This document shows, piece after piece, positions 35,701 through 44,035 of a stretch of 64,000 nt of DNA (positions within the stretch are counted from its first letter, which is position 1; every line of letters begins with the position of its first letter). The notes under the pieces are model-generated. The model ran no database searches. It saw nothing but the letters and a program-made list of their open reading frames with translations, and was not told the origin of the DNA. Made by a program: the position numbers and the translations under genes. The DNA is from Haliotis asinina. Taxonomy: Eukaryota; Mollusca; Gastropoda; Lepetellida; Haliotidae. The DNA lies in NCBI RefSeq assembly GCF_037392515.1, contig NC_090292.1, positions 40,872,747 through 40,936,746 on the forward strand, given 5' to 3'.

Positions 35701-38700
35701 ACATACTATCACCATATAGCTGGAATATTGCTGTAAGCGGCATAAAACTAAGCTCACTCATTCACTGTAGTACACTTCACTAGGTCTACAAGACAGAACA
35801 ACTATTCAAATACATAAACATTACAAAAGTTGGAAAATTAGGGGCTCGGTTATTTACAGACGTCATATAACTGGAAAAATGCTGAATGCGGCATAAAACT
35901 AAACTCATTCAATTACCTGTATTTGCTGGGTCGATCCTTTGGTCAAAGTTTCACCTGGGTGGACGGTCCGGTATGCAGATCTGGGCTGTGATAGAAAGGT
36001 GGGGAAAGTTTAATCTCTTTTTTTCATAAATACAAACATTCCAATAGTAATGTATTAGTTTAATTTTAATTTTAATTTCACTTGTCAAAATATTCTAAAT
36101 TTTTAACTCCAACATCCCCAGCTTGTAAAAGAGTTTAAGATAATCTCCGAGTGATTGTATAGGAGTTAATGTTATGTCTAATTGATTGTGAAAAGGGTTA
36201 ATGTAATGTTGTCTAATTCCTGGAGAAAGGGTTAATGTAATGTCTAACTGACTGAGCAAAGGGTTAATGTAATGTCTATTTGATTGAGAGGGTGTGGTCA
36301 GTTTCTTCCTCCCTTTGAAGTGTGAGAATATGTATTATGTCGGAAAGCGAACGTTAAATCTCCAAATCATCATCATCATCCCTTCAATCAACAAATTAAG
36401 AAAATAAACGAAACTTCCTTTCCAGCTGATATAACATACCAAGCTTGCTTAGTACGCTGGTACCCGGGTAAGAATACCGGCCTTCAATAACCCATGCTTG
36501 TCGTAAGAATTGACTAACGGGATCGGGTGGTCATGCTCGCTGACTTAATATGTCATCGGTTCCCAATTGCGCAGATCAATGCTCATGCTGTTGATCACTG
36601 GACTGTCTGGTCCAGACCGCCACCATATGGGTGGACTATTGTTGAGTGCGGCATAAAACTAAACCCACTCACTCACTCAGTGACAAAGACACAAGGGACA
36701 TGAGAAGGCAAACTGAATGGGAACACGGTACACTACTGTTAACTCCAACATAGCAAAAGGCACAACGTCAAGTGTCTGATACTCGGTTCACAGTAAGCGA
36801 AATAACCACGGAACCGCTAGCCTAGTTGGGCAACAGTCACTCCCCGAACAGCTAGCTAATTTTCATGAGGTCATTTTGTAAATATATCATTCTCTCACAA
36901 TACATTTTTAAATCATGCAACAAGTAACACGATAAAAATGTTCATCATATTAGCTGCTTAATAGTGAGTGAATGAGTGTAGTTTTACGCCGCTTTTAGCA
37001 ATATTCCAGCAATATCACGGCGGGGGACACCAGAAAATGAGCTTCACACATTGTACCCATGTGGGGAATCGAACCCGGGTCTTCGGCGTGACGGGCGAAC
37101 GCTTTAACCGAACGCTACCCCAACGGCCCAGCTGCTTAATAACGAAATAGTGTCTGAATTCAAACTTTAAGCTAGCGAATTATTTGTGGGCTAGTAACAT
37201 CCCGGCATACCTAGCCCAACTGGCTATCAAAGTTTGGAAACTATTCCCCACAGTACATGTCCAAAGATTGGCCGAAAAACCTTGAAAGGATTTGATCTCC
37301 GCCCTGCCCCGGAAACGACACCGTAACATAGTGAAAATAGCGTAAAACAGAAAATTGCAAGAAATAAGCAAATATTAGAAGGAACCACTTAAGTGTCTGA
37401 TGTAGCAGCTGCTAGTACAATGCTAGAAACGTTCCTATGTATATTATTCTCTCTCAATCAACAGTGACAAACACATGTTCAAGGCTTTATATCGATAAAA
37501 ACAACCCTATATTTTACAATTCGGTAGGCGATCACTTAGATCAGGCTTGATTCAATATGTTTATAGGCTACGTTTCAAACGACGGTTGATCGCTGGGTGT
37601 TCGGCCACAAGCCAACATACACATCGCTGCTTAAAAAGACAGGAAATCTCTAGTATCTCGTGTCACCAGCAATGGCGTTAAGGCATGTCTGAACAGGACG
37701 TTGCACAGAGCGGACAAGTTGTCTGATCACGTGATGTAACACCTGTAGCCAATGTCCCTGCAGGACCTGAATCAACCCATTCCCGTGAAATCAAACCATT
37801 CATTTGTGAAAACATCTTGACCCCAGTTGTGTTGCTTCTACTGACGAACGTTCCAGTCCACGACGTCGTTGTCCACGTGTCAACGTCATGCCCTTCAACG
37901 TTCGGTAGGCACGGATACCATGTACACGAGGACGTCTGCTTACTGTCCGTCTGCTGACTCAAGGGCCAAGACTTTTCGCCGCTGATGACGTCACAGTTAC
38001 AAATCTGTTCCTCAGGTGAAGCACCCGTAAATGGTTGTCTTCATTTGGGGCGGTGATCCTTGGTCTTCTGCTCTTTAGCTTGTCTGCTGTCATGCCACTT
38101 TGTCTCAAGCGTGTGCACAGGGGGTCGAATCTCTGGTTGGACAATAGCTTTCAAAAATATAAATCGAGACGTTTGCAATCGTATAATGTTAGATGCCATA
38201 ATTTGCATATATTTCAAATTTGAACGAATTTGGCGATGAAATTCTAGGAAATTCTACAGCTACACTAATTACATAAAATACACAAGGGGTGATCCTAGAA
38301 GCCTGATCGAAAACCGCACAGCCCGACTATTTTAACATGCGATTTCATCAAACCTTATGTTTTCCATCCAAAACACGTGTTGAACTTGTAGGTCAGTCTT
38401 TCACCTCCCTGCTCATAGTATTAAATTTGTCTACCTTCTTGTCATATTTGAACGCTGACCCTCGCCGTTGCACTACCCTCGTTCTTTGAATCGTAATCTC
38501 TGAATGACTCGGAAGCATAAGACGGCTCTCATTGATTGGACCTGTAAAGGTCTAGATTTATATTTTTGAAAACTATTGTTCAGACTGAGTGTGATTCCAA
38601 CCTTGTGACCAATCTTCCATCTGTTCGTTTTGTCCGTGATGCTTGCAACATGAGAGTACCTGGCTCCCACCTCCAGCAGAGCCATTGCTCGTTGTCTTTG

Positions 38701-40750
38701 CCCTGATGTTAATCGAGGCAGGTTTTGTTGGTCGTACGGGTGTAAGTGATGACAGAGAACAATTCAGCTCGTGTCTTTGAAGGGCATTTAGAAGTGAAAT
38801 ACATAAGAATGAAGATTTTATCCATAAAGAAGAAGTTGATATCCATAAAAATGTCCATTCTCAGTTCAGTTCGTGTTTTATATACAGATTGCATACGGGT
38901 ACTTTTCTACACGTGTGGGAAGTCTTGGCACTCAAAGTCATTTTACCGCTGAAGACGTGAAGCAAGTGCTTCTCCTTCACATATAATGAAAATTTGTGTT
39001 TGGAGTATGTGCTCCCAACCATAATTCACGTATATGGCCACTCAGACAACAGTTATAATACTCTATATTTGGGGGACGCTACTTTTGCACGTGAGTGGAC
39101 TGGCTACCAGGATAAACTGAAGATATTTCACGGCTTTGAGTTATTTTCTGGAAACTAAACTATCCCGTTGTAAGACTAAATAATTTGTTTCCACTGAAAA
39201 TGAGAAAATACAATGCTGCAAATACAGCCAAAAGCATCATATACATTTTATTCGTTCGAATATATCGGACGGTGTGCGTTTTGAGCTTTTCCCTGATAAA
39301 GCCTTATGTTGCTAATTTTGTAAACAAAGCTTTTTTCTCGTTGCTTCGATTATTGTCTCGCTGCATCAATTACTTTCTCAATGACTCGATTATTTTATCA
39401 TTGCTTCGAATATTTTCTCATTGCTATTTTTTCGTTACTTCGAGTATTTTCTCGTTGTGAAAACCTTTGTGAAATTTACCGTATATTCGTTTCTTCGAAT
39501 ATATTTTCATAACTTCATTTTTTTTTCCTTCTCGTTGTTTCGAAATTTGTTGAAAACGTGAAAGTTAAAGTAAATACTCCTTGCTTCGAGGACGGTGTCG
39601 TAGCCTTGCAGCTAAAGCGTTCGCTCGTCACGCCGAAGATCCGCGTTCGATTCCTGACATGAGCACAATGTGTGAAGCTCATGTCTGTTGTTCCTGGCCG
39701 TGGTGTTGGTTGAATATTGCTCAAAACGGCGCAAAGCCAATCTAAAGCTAACTTGTTCCTTCCAGTATTTTCTCGTTTCTTCAAGTTTTGAAAGAAACTT
39801 AAAGGAACGAGAAAATACTCGAAGCAGTGACAAAATAACCGAAGCAACGATAGTTTTCGCTGAAAAGATATTAAGTTACGAGAGTGTCAGTATTAGACTT
39901 GGGTACCACTGCCCAGCTTCAAGTGACGACGCGTTTTGAACGACCTTTAGAATATCCGCGTTTCAAGAGAGAGCGGCGGCGGGTTGAAGAATTTGTCCCC
40001 TTTCTAATGCAGGACACAGATCACATTTGGGATATTCAATACTGACAGCTACAAAGCTTTGCAAAGTCCAACAAGACCTGGTGGTAGCCTATGTTACCCA
40101 GGACCTGAATGGGTCTGTCTCTTTTGTGATGCGTCAATACTACAGAAGTACAAGTCACGCTGTCTGTGAAAGGCTACCGCCACATGTGGGCGATAACTGG
40201 AGTTGAACTGAGTTGGGTTTTACGGCATACTGGCATTATTCCAGCCATAAGAGATCAAGTTTGGATTTATTACCATTCCAAGTCCATGGTCCAAAAAGTT
40301 TTATTTTGAAATATTTTATTTTGTTTTTTATATTTTAACTTCACTTAAAGAAAGAAATGTCATAGCTTCAAATACAAAAGCAAGCAAGTCGCTATTCTCT
40401 TATGAGCATAATGTTATGATACAGGTCAACTTTCCACAGGTAAAATACGATCAGATGCTCGCTCACATGGGAAAACAGATCTTTCAGATTTCTCGTAACA
40501 TAATGGGGGCTCCTTGCAGTGCACACAACGAAGCAAAATATGCTTGATGGTGAACACTGCATCGATAACTGGTCATCATCCAGTAGAATTCACATTAAAG
40601 TTTCCAAACATTCTGCGCTAGCCTCACGTTTTCTGTATTGGTGTTGAACTAGGCAAGACAGCAACTTACCTTATATGTAATTACTGTGTTAAAAAATACA
40701 CAACAGCCCACGCCCACAATAAATCCAAAGAACGATGCTTTTGTGTTCAT
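26516..40750 (-). CDS. METTL24-like: METTL24-like membrane-anchored methyltransferase, seven coding exons
   Basis: Exons in coding order: 40750-40670, 32956-32879, 32288-32221, 30959-30831, 28801-28727, 27771-27636, 26812-26516 (TGA 26518-26516). They total 864 bases, 288 codons with stop; all introns are GT-AG and every split codon closes sensibly (for example AG|T gives the Ser of FDPS). Residues 1-27 form a signal-anchor (hydrophobic FFGFIVGVGCCVFF), predicting a type II protein of the secretory pathway. Then GDGGWEIC (95-102), PCIVYSFG (112-119), FAFDPS (139-144), RVRFIRMGIDG and VLKMDVEGSEW (194-204), followed by QLLVEYHG and a closing CYEIHYVN. This is the SAM-dependent methyltransferase-like fold of the METTL24 family (Pfam Methyltransf_22, from memory), somewhat shorter than the human protein. 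Substrate unknown. Introns hold SINEs, Tc1 remnants and tandem arrays. No lesion was seen, so likely functional. Confidence 0.88.
26868..27235. repeat. Intronic (GAGT)n-spaced tandem repeat
   Basis: Five irregular units of about 60-90 bp, each with GTGAGTGAGT runs, TCGAACTATTT-like text and AGGAATAGGAGACAA(G). Lies in METTL24-like intron 6; the GAGT runs recall SINE tails. Confidence 0.75.
27636..27771 (-). CDS. METTL24-like: METTL24-like exon 6
   Basis: 136 bases, opening in phase 2 after ATATTTCAG and ending GGC|GTAAGT; encodes the RVRFIRMGIDG to LLNHTG segment. Confidence 0.9.
27828..28055 (-). mobile_element. Degenerate long-type SINE (intron 5)
   Basis: GAGTGAGTTCAGGTTTACGC, ATCAACAGCATGAGCATCC, AGTCGCTTCTTACAGACAAG and AATTCTAACCCTGATCG keep the family order. 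Confidence 0.7.
28128..28250 (+). mobile_element. Degenerate short tRNA-type SINE
   Basis: GGTCGTCACGCTGAA, GGGTTCGATTCACCG and ATGGGTACCC recall head and body; the tail is lost. Confidence 0.6.
28322..28645 (+). repeat. 16-bp minisatellite (intron 5)
   Basis: About 20 units of CAGGATATCCAGACTC, starting as near-identical CAGGATATCCCGACTA and drifting to CAGGATGTCCAAAGTC. Continues to about 80 bp from METTL24-like exon 5. Confidence 0.9.
28727..28801 (-). CDS. METTL24-like: METTL24-like exon 5
   Basis: 75 bases between TTCTACAG and AG|GTTTGT; encodes INNDFSFDDD to FAFDP, with the split Ser completing FDPS. Confidence 0.88.
28865..28935 (-). mobile_element. SINE tail fragment
   Basis: GAATGAGTGAGCGAGTTTAG then TTTTATGCCACACCCAG matches only the reversed tail. 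Confidence 0.6.
28935..28976. repeat. (AT)n microsatellite
   Basis: About 40 bp of alternating A and T directly after the SINE fragment. Confidence 0.95.
29355..29740 (+). pseudogene. Decayed Tc1-like transposase N-terminal region (intron 4)
   Basis: Broken frames encode QSAIARHFNVHHNTISQL, the RPKSGRPGVITPAEDLFIRV linker and NRLREVGIQA, the helix-turn-helix portion of a Tc1-type transposase. Stops and frame changes are frequent and no DDE residues survive. Flanks were not resolved into inverted repeats. Confidence 0.75.
29995..30818 (+). repeat. 20/24-bp minisatellite with higher-order pattern (intron 4)
   Basis: Units of AATACGTATTCTAATCAGCT, with or without a GACC extension, arranged in a recurring mix of 20- and 24-bp forms over about 820 bp. 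Blocks of roughly 240 bp repeat (compare 30290-30420 with 30540-30680). The array stops 12 bases before the donor of METTL24-like exon 4. Confidence 0.93.
30831..30959 (-). CDS. METTL24-like: METTL24-like exon 4
   Basis: 129 bases from TTTCACAG to GG|GTGAGT; encodes YLDNVDTLCYRKLRMGRLGD, GGWEIC and PCIVYSF, the most family-diagnostic part. Confidence 0.92.
31373..31495 (-). mobile_element. Degenerate short tRNA-type SINE (intron 3)
   Basis: AATGAGTGAGTGAGGTTTTA, CACATTGTACCCATGTGGGG and AGGCTACCCCACCGC, reversed; internal gaps. Confidence 0.75.
31560..31937 (-). mobile_element. Long-type SINE with internal partial duplication
   Basis: All long-SINE blocks are present, but the tail-proximal segment (ATATGGCGGCGGTCTG to GATCTGTGCAATT) occurs twice about 115 bp apart. 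Flanked by TCCCTCAGA (31551-31559) and TCCGTCAGA (31938-31946), a 9-bp near-match. Confidence 0.85.
32221..32288 (-). CDS. METTL24-like: METTL24-like exon 3
   Basis: 68 bases from GTTTTAG to CAG|GTAAGT; encodes VVLPDKDRIAKMTLSEAFRT. Stem region before the catalytic domain. Confidence 0.82.
32495..32860 (+). repeat. (GAT)n-based tandem repeat (intron 2)
   Basis: GAT triplet runs separated by a recurring GGCTACGGTGATGGTGGTAA block (at about 32540, 32622, 32685). Produces poly-Met, poly-His and poly-Ile open frames that are artefacts. Ends about 19 bp from METTL24-like exon 2. Confidence 0.93.
32879..32956 (-). CDS. METTL24-like: METTL24-like exon 2
   Basis: 26 codons, phase 0 at both ends, from TATTTCAG to CAG|GTATGA; encodes SRRSSLVIHS to LREQGQ, a stem segment. 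Not conserved enough to confirm on its own; supported by phase and splice sites. Confidence 0.72.
33073..33195. mobile_element. Two SINE tails facing each other
   Basis: A reversed tail (GAGTGAGTGAGTTTAG, TTTTACGACGCACTC) is joined to a forward tail (GAAATATTGCTAACAGCC, CATTCACTCACTC), making an inverted pair. Confidence 0.65.
33343..33850 (+). repeat. 62-bp tandem repeat, eight copies (intron 1)
   Basis: Units begin TTATAATACACTGGGG at 33343, 33405 and every 62 bp to a ninth partial start at 33839. Copies are nearly identical (one C-to-T near 33688, one T near 33368). Each unit contains GTACGGCGTAAGACTAAACT, very close to the SINE tail GTGCGGCGTAAAACTAAACT. Confidence 0.97.
33845..34040 (+). 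repeat. Dispersed repeat, family B, copy 3 (right part)
   Basis: TACACTTTTAAATCGTGCAA, TTGTGAATTATTTTGGGAGT and CTATTTCGCACACTGTG match the right two thirds of the other copies; the left part is replaced by the 62-bp array. Confidence 0.55.
34220..34501 (-). mobile_element. Long-type SINE, full length with target duplication
   Basis: Complete reversed long SINE from (GAGT)n to GGACCTTCACGGGTCT. Flanked by AGACATTCTATCAA (34206-34219) and AGACATCTATCAA (34502-34514), differing by one T. Confidence 0.92.
34515..35555. other. Intron 1 stretch without recognised elements
   Basis: No open frame, tandem array or recognised repeat stood out on either strand. Confidence 0.35.
35558..35768 (+). mobile_element. 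Long-type SINE, 5' truncated
   Basis: Starts at CCATGCTTGTCGTGAGAGGC and runs to AATATTGCTGTAAGCGGC and CTCACTCATTCACT. 5' truncation is typical of target-primed insertion. Confidence 0.85.
35850..35915 (+). mobile_element. SINE tail fragment
   Basis: GTTATTTACAGACG, then GCTGAATGCGGCATAAAACT and AAACTCATTC. Confidence 0.65.
36455..36685 (+). mobile_element. Long-type SINE
   Basis: GGTACCCGGGTAAGAA head, CCCATGCTTGTCGTAAGAA, CTGGACTGTCTGGTCC, ATTGTTGAGTGCGGC and CACTCACTCACTC tail; small internal deletions. Confidence 0.85.
36805..37250 (+). repeat. Dispersed repeat, family B, copy 4, split by a SINE
   Basis: GCTAGCCTAGTTGG, GCTAATTTTCATGAGG, GATAAAAATGTTCATCATAT on the left; TTAAGCTAGCGAATTATTTG, GGGCTAGTAACATCC and TTTGGAAACTATTCC on the right of the SINE 36964-37129. 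Confidence 0.7.
36964..37129 (-). mobile_element. Short tRNA-type SINE with perfect 12-bp target duplication
   Basis: 166 bp reversed: GTGAGTGAATGAG, GCCGCTTTTAGCAATATTCC, CACATTGTACCCATGTGGGG, a box B complement (GGAATCGAACCCGGG) and CTACCCCAACGGCCC. Flanked by AGCTGCTTAATA at 36952-36963 and 37130-37141. Confidence 0.93.
37640..38144 (-). pseudogene. Decayed Tc1-like transposase (intron 1)
   Basis: In broken frames, reading downward from 38144: DKLKSRRPRITAPNEDNHLR, LHLRNRFVTVTSSAAKSLG, GIRAYRTLKGMTLTRGQRRR and a degraded V-F-TNEW-FDLTG-like catalytic stretch. This is the helix-turn-helix plus start of the DDE core of a Tc1 transposase close in sequence to the relic at 13140. Many stops; no function. 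Confidence 0.75.
38134..38592. repeat. Widely spaced inverted repeat, about 40 bp arms
   Basis: TTTCAAAAATATAAATCGAG (about 38150) and, in reverse, TCTAGATTTATATTTTTGAA (about 38551) are near-perfect complements, with flanking GGACAATAG/CTATTGTTC also matching. Possibly ends of a small non-autonomous element of about 450 bp. Confidence 0.5.
39320..39860. repeat. Foldback of TCGTTGCTTCGA units around a SINE
   Basis: Left arm (39330-39460) has six or so 20-bp units of TTTTCTCGTTGCTTCGATTA. The right arm (39765-39860) has the reverse complement (AACGAGAAAATACTCGAAGC). A short SINE (about 39588-39748) lies between. Confidence 0.65.
39588..39748 (+). mobile_element. Short tRNA-type SINE, diverged
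   Basis: GGTGTCGTAGCCTTGCAGCT (box A region), CGTTCGCTCGTCACGCCGAA, CGTTCGATTCCTGACATG (box B) and TTGAATATTGCTCAAAACGG; the ACTC tail is gone. Confidence 0.8.
40205..40290 (-). mobile_element. SINE fragment
   Basis: GAGTTGGGTTTTACGGC, CATTATTCCAGCCATA and CAAGTTTGGA match the reversed long SINE tail. Confidence 0.5.
40670..40750 (-). CDS. METTL24-like: METTL24-like exon 1 (signal-anchor)
   Basis: ATG at 40748-40750; 27 codons ending AAG|GTAAGT in phase 0. Encodes a hydrophobic membrane anchor with a short N-terminal tail. A TCTGCTTCAG acceptor-like site just upstream (AG about 40797) suggests a 5' UTR intron. Assignment to this gene rests on phase, donor quality and the expected topology of METTL24 proteins; the intron to exon 2 is 7.7 kb. 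Confidence 0.7.
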
Positions 40751-41336
40751 GGTTTCTCTCACAACGAGTAGAATAGTGAAGCAGAATGAGTACCCTGAAG
40801 CAGAAAAAAATACGTGCTGAAATGACAACAGTGAGTGAATATGGTTTTACACAAGGGTTCAAAAACCCAATCGCCCGACGCCCGAGACAAGTCAGTTTTC
40901 ATTTCGGGCAATGAAATCATGGTATCTTACTTGTCCATGGGCAAACAGATAATTGCCGCATACGGTTTCCGACTGCAAATACACTCATTACATATCTGCT
41001 CAATATGTAGCTATTGAATTCCAAAACAAAGTAGGGTTATCCTTCTTGGCTATTTATCAATTTTCGATAAATTGTTCAGTAAACATTAACATCAGATACC
41101 ATGTGGATGCATTCTTTCACAATTGTTTTTTTAATTATCCATTCAACTCAGTAGACAGTTACACAAATAAATGATGCAACAGCACAAGTACACAATAAGA
41201 CAAAAGTTCATATGGATAAAAGTTAAACTTACTGGATGATTCTTTCATAATTTCATCATCATGATCATAACAAGCAGATCAAGTGGAAAATTAGTCAGGA
41301 CAAGCCCTTTGCTCTGTGGCAAGTGACTTTTTAAAA

Positions 41337-41495
41337 TTTGTTGAAACTTTTTACGTCGAGTATAGCAATATTCCAGCTATATCGCGACGGACGAAAACTG
41401 GAATGGGCTTCAAAGTAACTTTGTAAATATGGGGGAATCGAACCTGGACCTTTGTCGTGACAAGTGAACGTTTTAACCACAAGGCTACCCCAGTG
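41337..41495 (-). mobile_element. Degenerate short tRNA-type SINE
   Basis: TATAGCAATATTCCAGCTAT, GAATCGAACCTGGACC, CAAGTGAACGTTTTAACCAC and AGGCTACCCCAG in order. Confidence 0.8.
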
Positions 41496-41664
41496 ATAAC
41501 AGCAATGACAGATCGACCTGGCGCCATTTTCCATAATTACTTTGCATTTCAAACACAAGGAACTCTTCTAATGCAGCCGATATTACACTTCACATAATCC
41601 TGTTTTAACTTTTATCGCTGGAGTCGACCACATCACATGCCACTATCAGGAGTTTAATATAGGT

Positions 41665-41833
41665 GAGTGAGTGAGTGAGTTTGGTTTTACGCCGCTTTTA
41701 GCAATATTCCAGCAATATCACGGCGGTGGACACCAGAAAATGGGCCTCACACATTGTACCCATGTGGGAATCGAACCTGGGTCTTCGGCGTGACGGGCGA
41801 ACATTTTAACCACTAGGCTACCCCACCGCCCCC
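41665..41833 (-). mobile_element. Short tRNA-type SINE with 11-bp target duplication
   Basis: Full reversed copy from GAGTGAGTGAGTTTGG to AGGCTACCCCACCGCCCC, flanked by TTAATATAGGT at 41654-41664 and 41834-41844. Confidence 0.92.
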
Positions 41834-42282
41834 TTAATATAGGTACATGTATGCTGGATAATAAAGAACTGTCGAAAAAGGACATTTGTCGGGGGATCCT
41901 TTGCATGTAATACAGCCTTTGAATGGTACGCTCTCCCATTTGATATGAAATTTACTCTTGCTCTAATTTCTTTTCCGAAACATCTTAAGATCTGCCCGTT
42001 CAACAGAAATAGATTCTAAACATGTGGTATATATGAGCTTTGATACCGCTCCACACGCTGGTGTGGAGTTCAGCGCAATGTAAGAATGCATAGTATTATG
42101 TTCTACAGATTAAAGATTGTATACAGCGGAGAGGGTTCGGTTGATCCTGGCACAGTCGGGCTGGTAAGGCTCATCATCAACTCAGGATCCTTGTCCCGAC
42201 GCAGCCCAGACTTCTCCAAGGAAACGCTGCATAGTCGAAGCCACCACGAGATCAGAAGTAATAGGACTAAGGGCACCGAGAA

Positions 42283-43096
42283 ATATACTATCCAAAAAAG
42301 AAACGCATGTGTATTTTTTAAAATTCAATTAAATACCTATTGTGTTCAAACAATTGTCAAAATATGGAACAAATGTGTTGATAACATCACTTCACACAAT
42401 TGCACAAGTAAAAAGATCGATTTTACGTGAAATTTGTTCATTTTGCTCAGATTTCTCACCTGAATTAGCAAGGTGTCGCCACAATGCAACGGAAATCACC
42501 TTCCTGTTGAAATTGTGCAGCAAAGAGAATTTACTGTCTGGCAATTAATATCCAGATTACATTCAGAAATTGCCATTCGTTTTGAAGGAGTTTCATGGTC
42601 AGATCTCTACGCCATGCCTTGACTATGGGGAACATCGCCACTGAAGGAATGCGTGCTGGAGATTACCAGTTTTGTGTTGCCAGGAGTCCAAATATTAGTC
42701 TGAGCAACATATCATGACTTTCAGCTCGTTGCAACCAAACAACCAAACATTTCTAACATTGTCACTTTCGTAACATAATGACCGTCCTCGTACAGACATA
42801 CCAAGGATATCAGAGGATATCCTGTCAAACTGCGAGGAACAGGTTGAAAGATATTAACCTGAGAGCCAGGAAACACGACGTCCGGATTTGTTAAGTCGTC
42901 ACCATCGCGCTCAACATCTCCGTTATCTAAACGTATCCATTCGGTTGTATAGATATTACCTTCTTCTAAACTGAAATTCCATGCACTAATGTCTATTTGT
43001 GTGATGAGTTGAATATGTTTGAAAATATATTTTCGCAAAAGATTTCTCGTATATGCGTTTCTTTCTTTCTTTTTTTTTTTTTGCTGGATAGTATAT
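42283..43096. mobile_element. Tc1/mariner remnant with terminal inverted repeats
   Basis: The left end ATATACTATCC...AAAGAAACGCAT (42283-42308) is mirrored at the right by ATGCGTTTCTTTC...GGATAGTATAT (43053-43095), with a T-rich expansion in the right arm. A diverged helix-turn-helix-like peptide (GMRAGDYQFCVARSPNISLS) is readable near 42640-42700 (+). An open minus frame 42721-43038 inside it has no recognised motif. Confidence 0.6.
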
Positions 43097-43099
43097 ATT

Positions 43100-44035
43100 C
43101 AGATGTCCTGGCATGGCGAGCGGGTTGTAAGTATCCCTAATTATTAACAACTGTTTTTGAGTTAAGCATGCTACGTGGAGTACCGTAGATTGTTTAAGAA
43201 AAAAAAACTTAACCCACCTTCAACGACCGCAGAGACCCGATCACATGTCCGAAACAAATGATGGCGTGTGGTTAATGACCCTGATCAGCTGCCACCCCGT
43301 CTTTTATGACGATATAAATGTACAGATCAATTTCAGGCCAGGCTTTTACGACTGAGGAGGCTTTGATACATTTCTGAGGTACTGCTGCGATAATGTAAAG
43401 ACATTGTACGGCCGCGGGACGGCTATAATGCAATGTTGTCGGTGTCTAGGCCTGAACTTGGGTGGATAATTTACTCCCGCCACCCCAGTCACAAACAGTC
43501 AGTCATAATAAGCCGTATCCAACAATTCAGTACCTATCGATACTGTTCACGGACATGGTACCTGTTTTGTAAGCGAATACATTTACATAGAAAAGCTACA
43601 TTAAACTCCTGGAATAAAGATTTAATTTCACGAATTATAAGCAGATCCCAGGACGGATCATGTTTATAACTGTCCTGGGAAAGAGTAACCTGTCCAACCA
43701 GAACACAGCATTCATTTCATCACTACATCTACGTTTATTCTATATTTCATATTTCAGAGTTGTTTTTTTTTTCAATATTCATCCATTTCTACTACTGACA
43801 GATGACAGCTACCTCATCAAGTAAGCAATTTGTTACCTAGCTACCTAGACACTATAGTTATCACTTTGGTCTTGACATTTGTTTTGTAGAATACGTGTTA
43901 TCCGTTTCAGTAAGAACAGTTATGTAGGGAATAATGAAGTCATTGTCACAAAATACTGGGAGAACGCAGACAGAAACTGATCATTGAGTTCACGTCAATA
44001 ATGACTGGGTTTTCTTTTACCATACACTCAGTAGT
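43100..44035. other. Intergenic stretch
   Basis: No supported gene; short open frames only. It ends where the minisatellite starts. Confidence 0.35.

Noticed and set aside
42721..43038. 105-codon minus-strand gene
   Set aside because: Lies between the terminal inverted repeats of a Tc1/mariner remnant; no motif, no splice context, and its start codon is uncertain.
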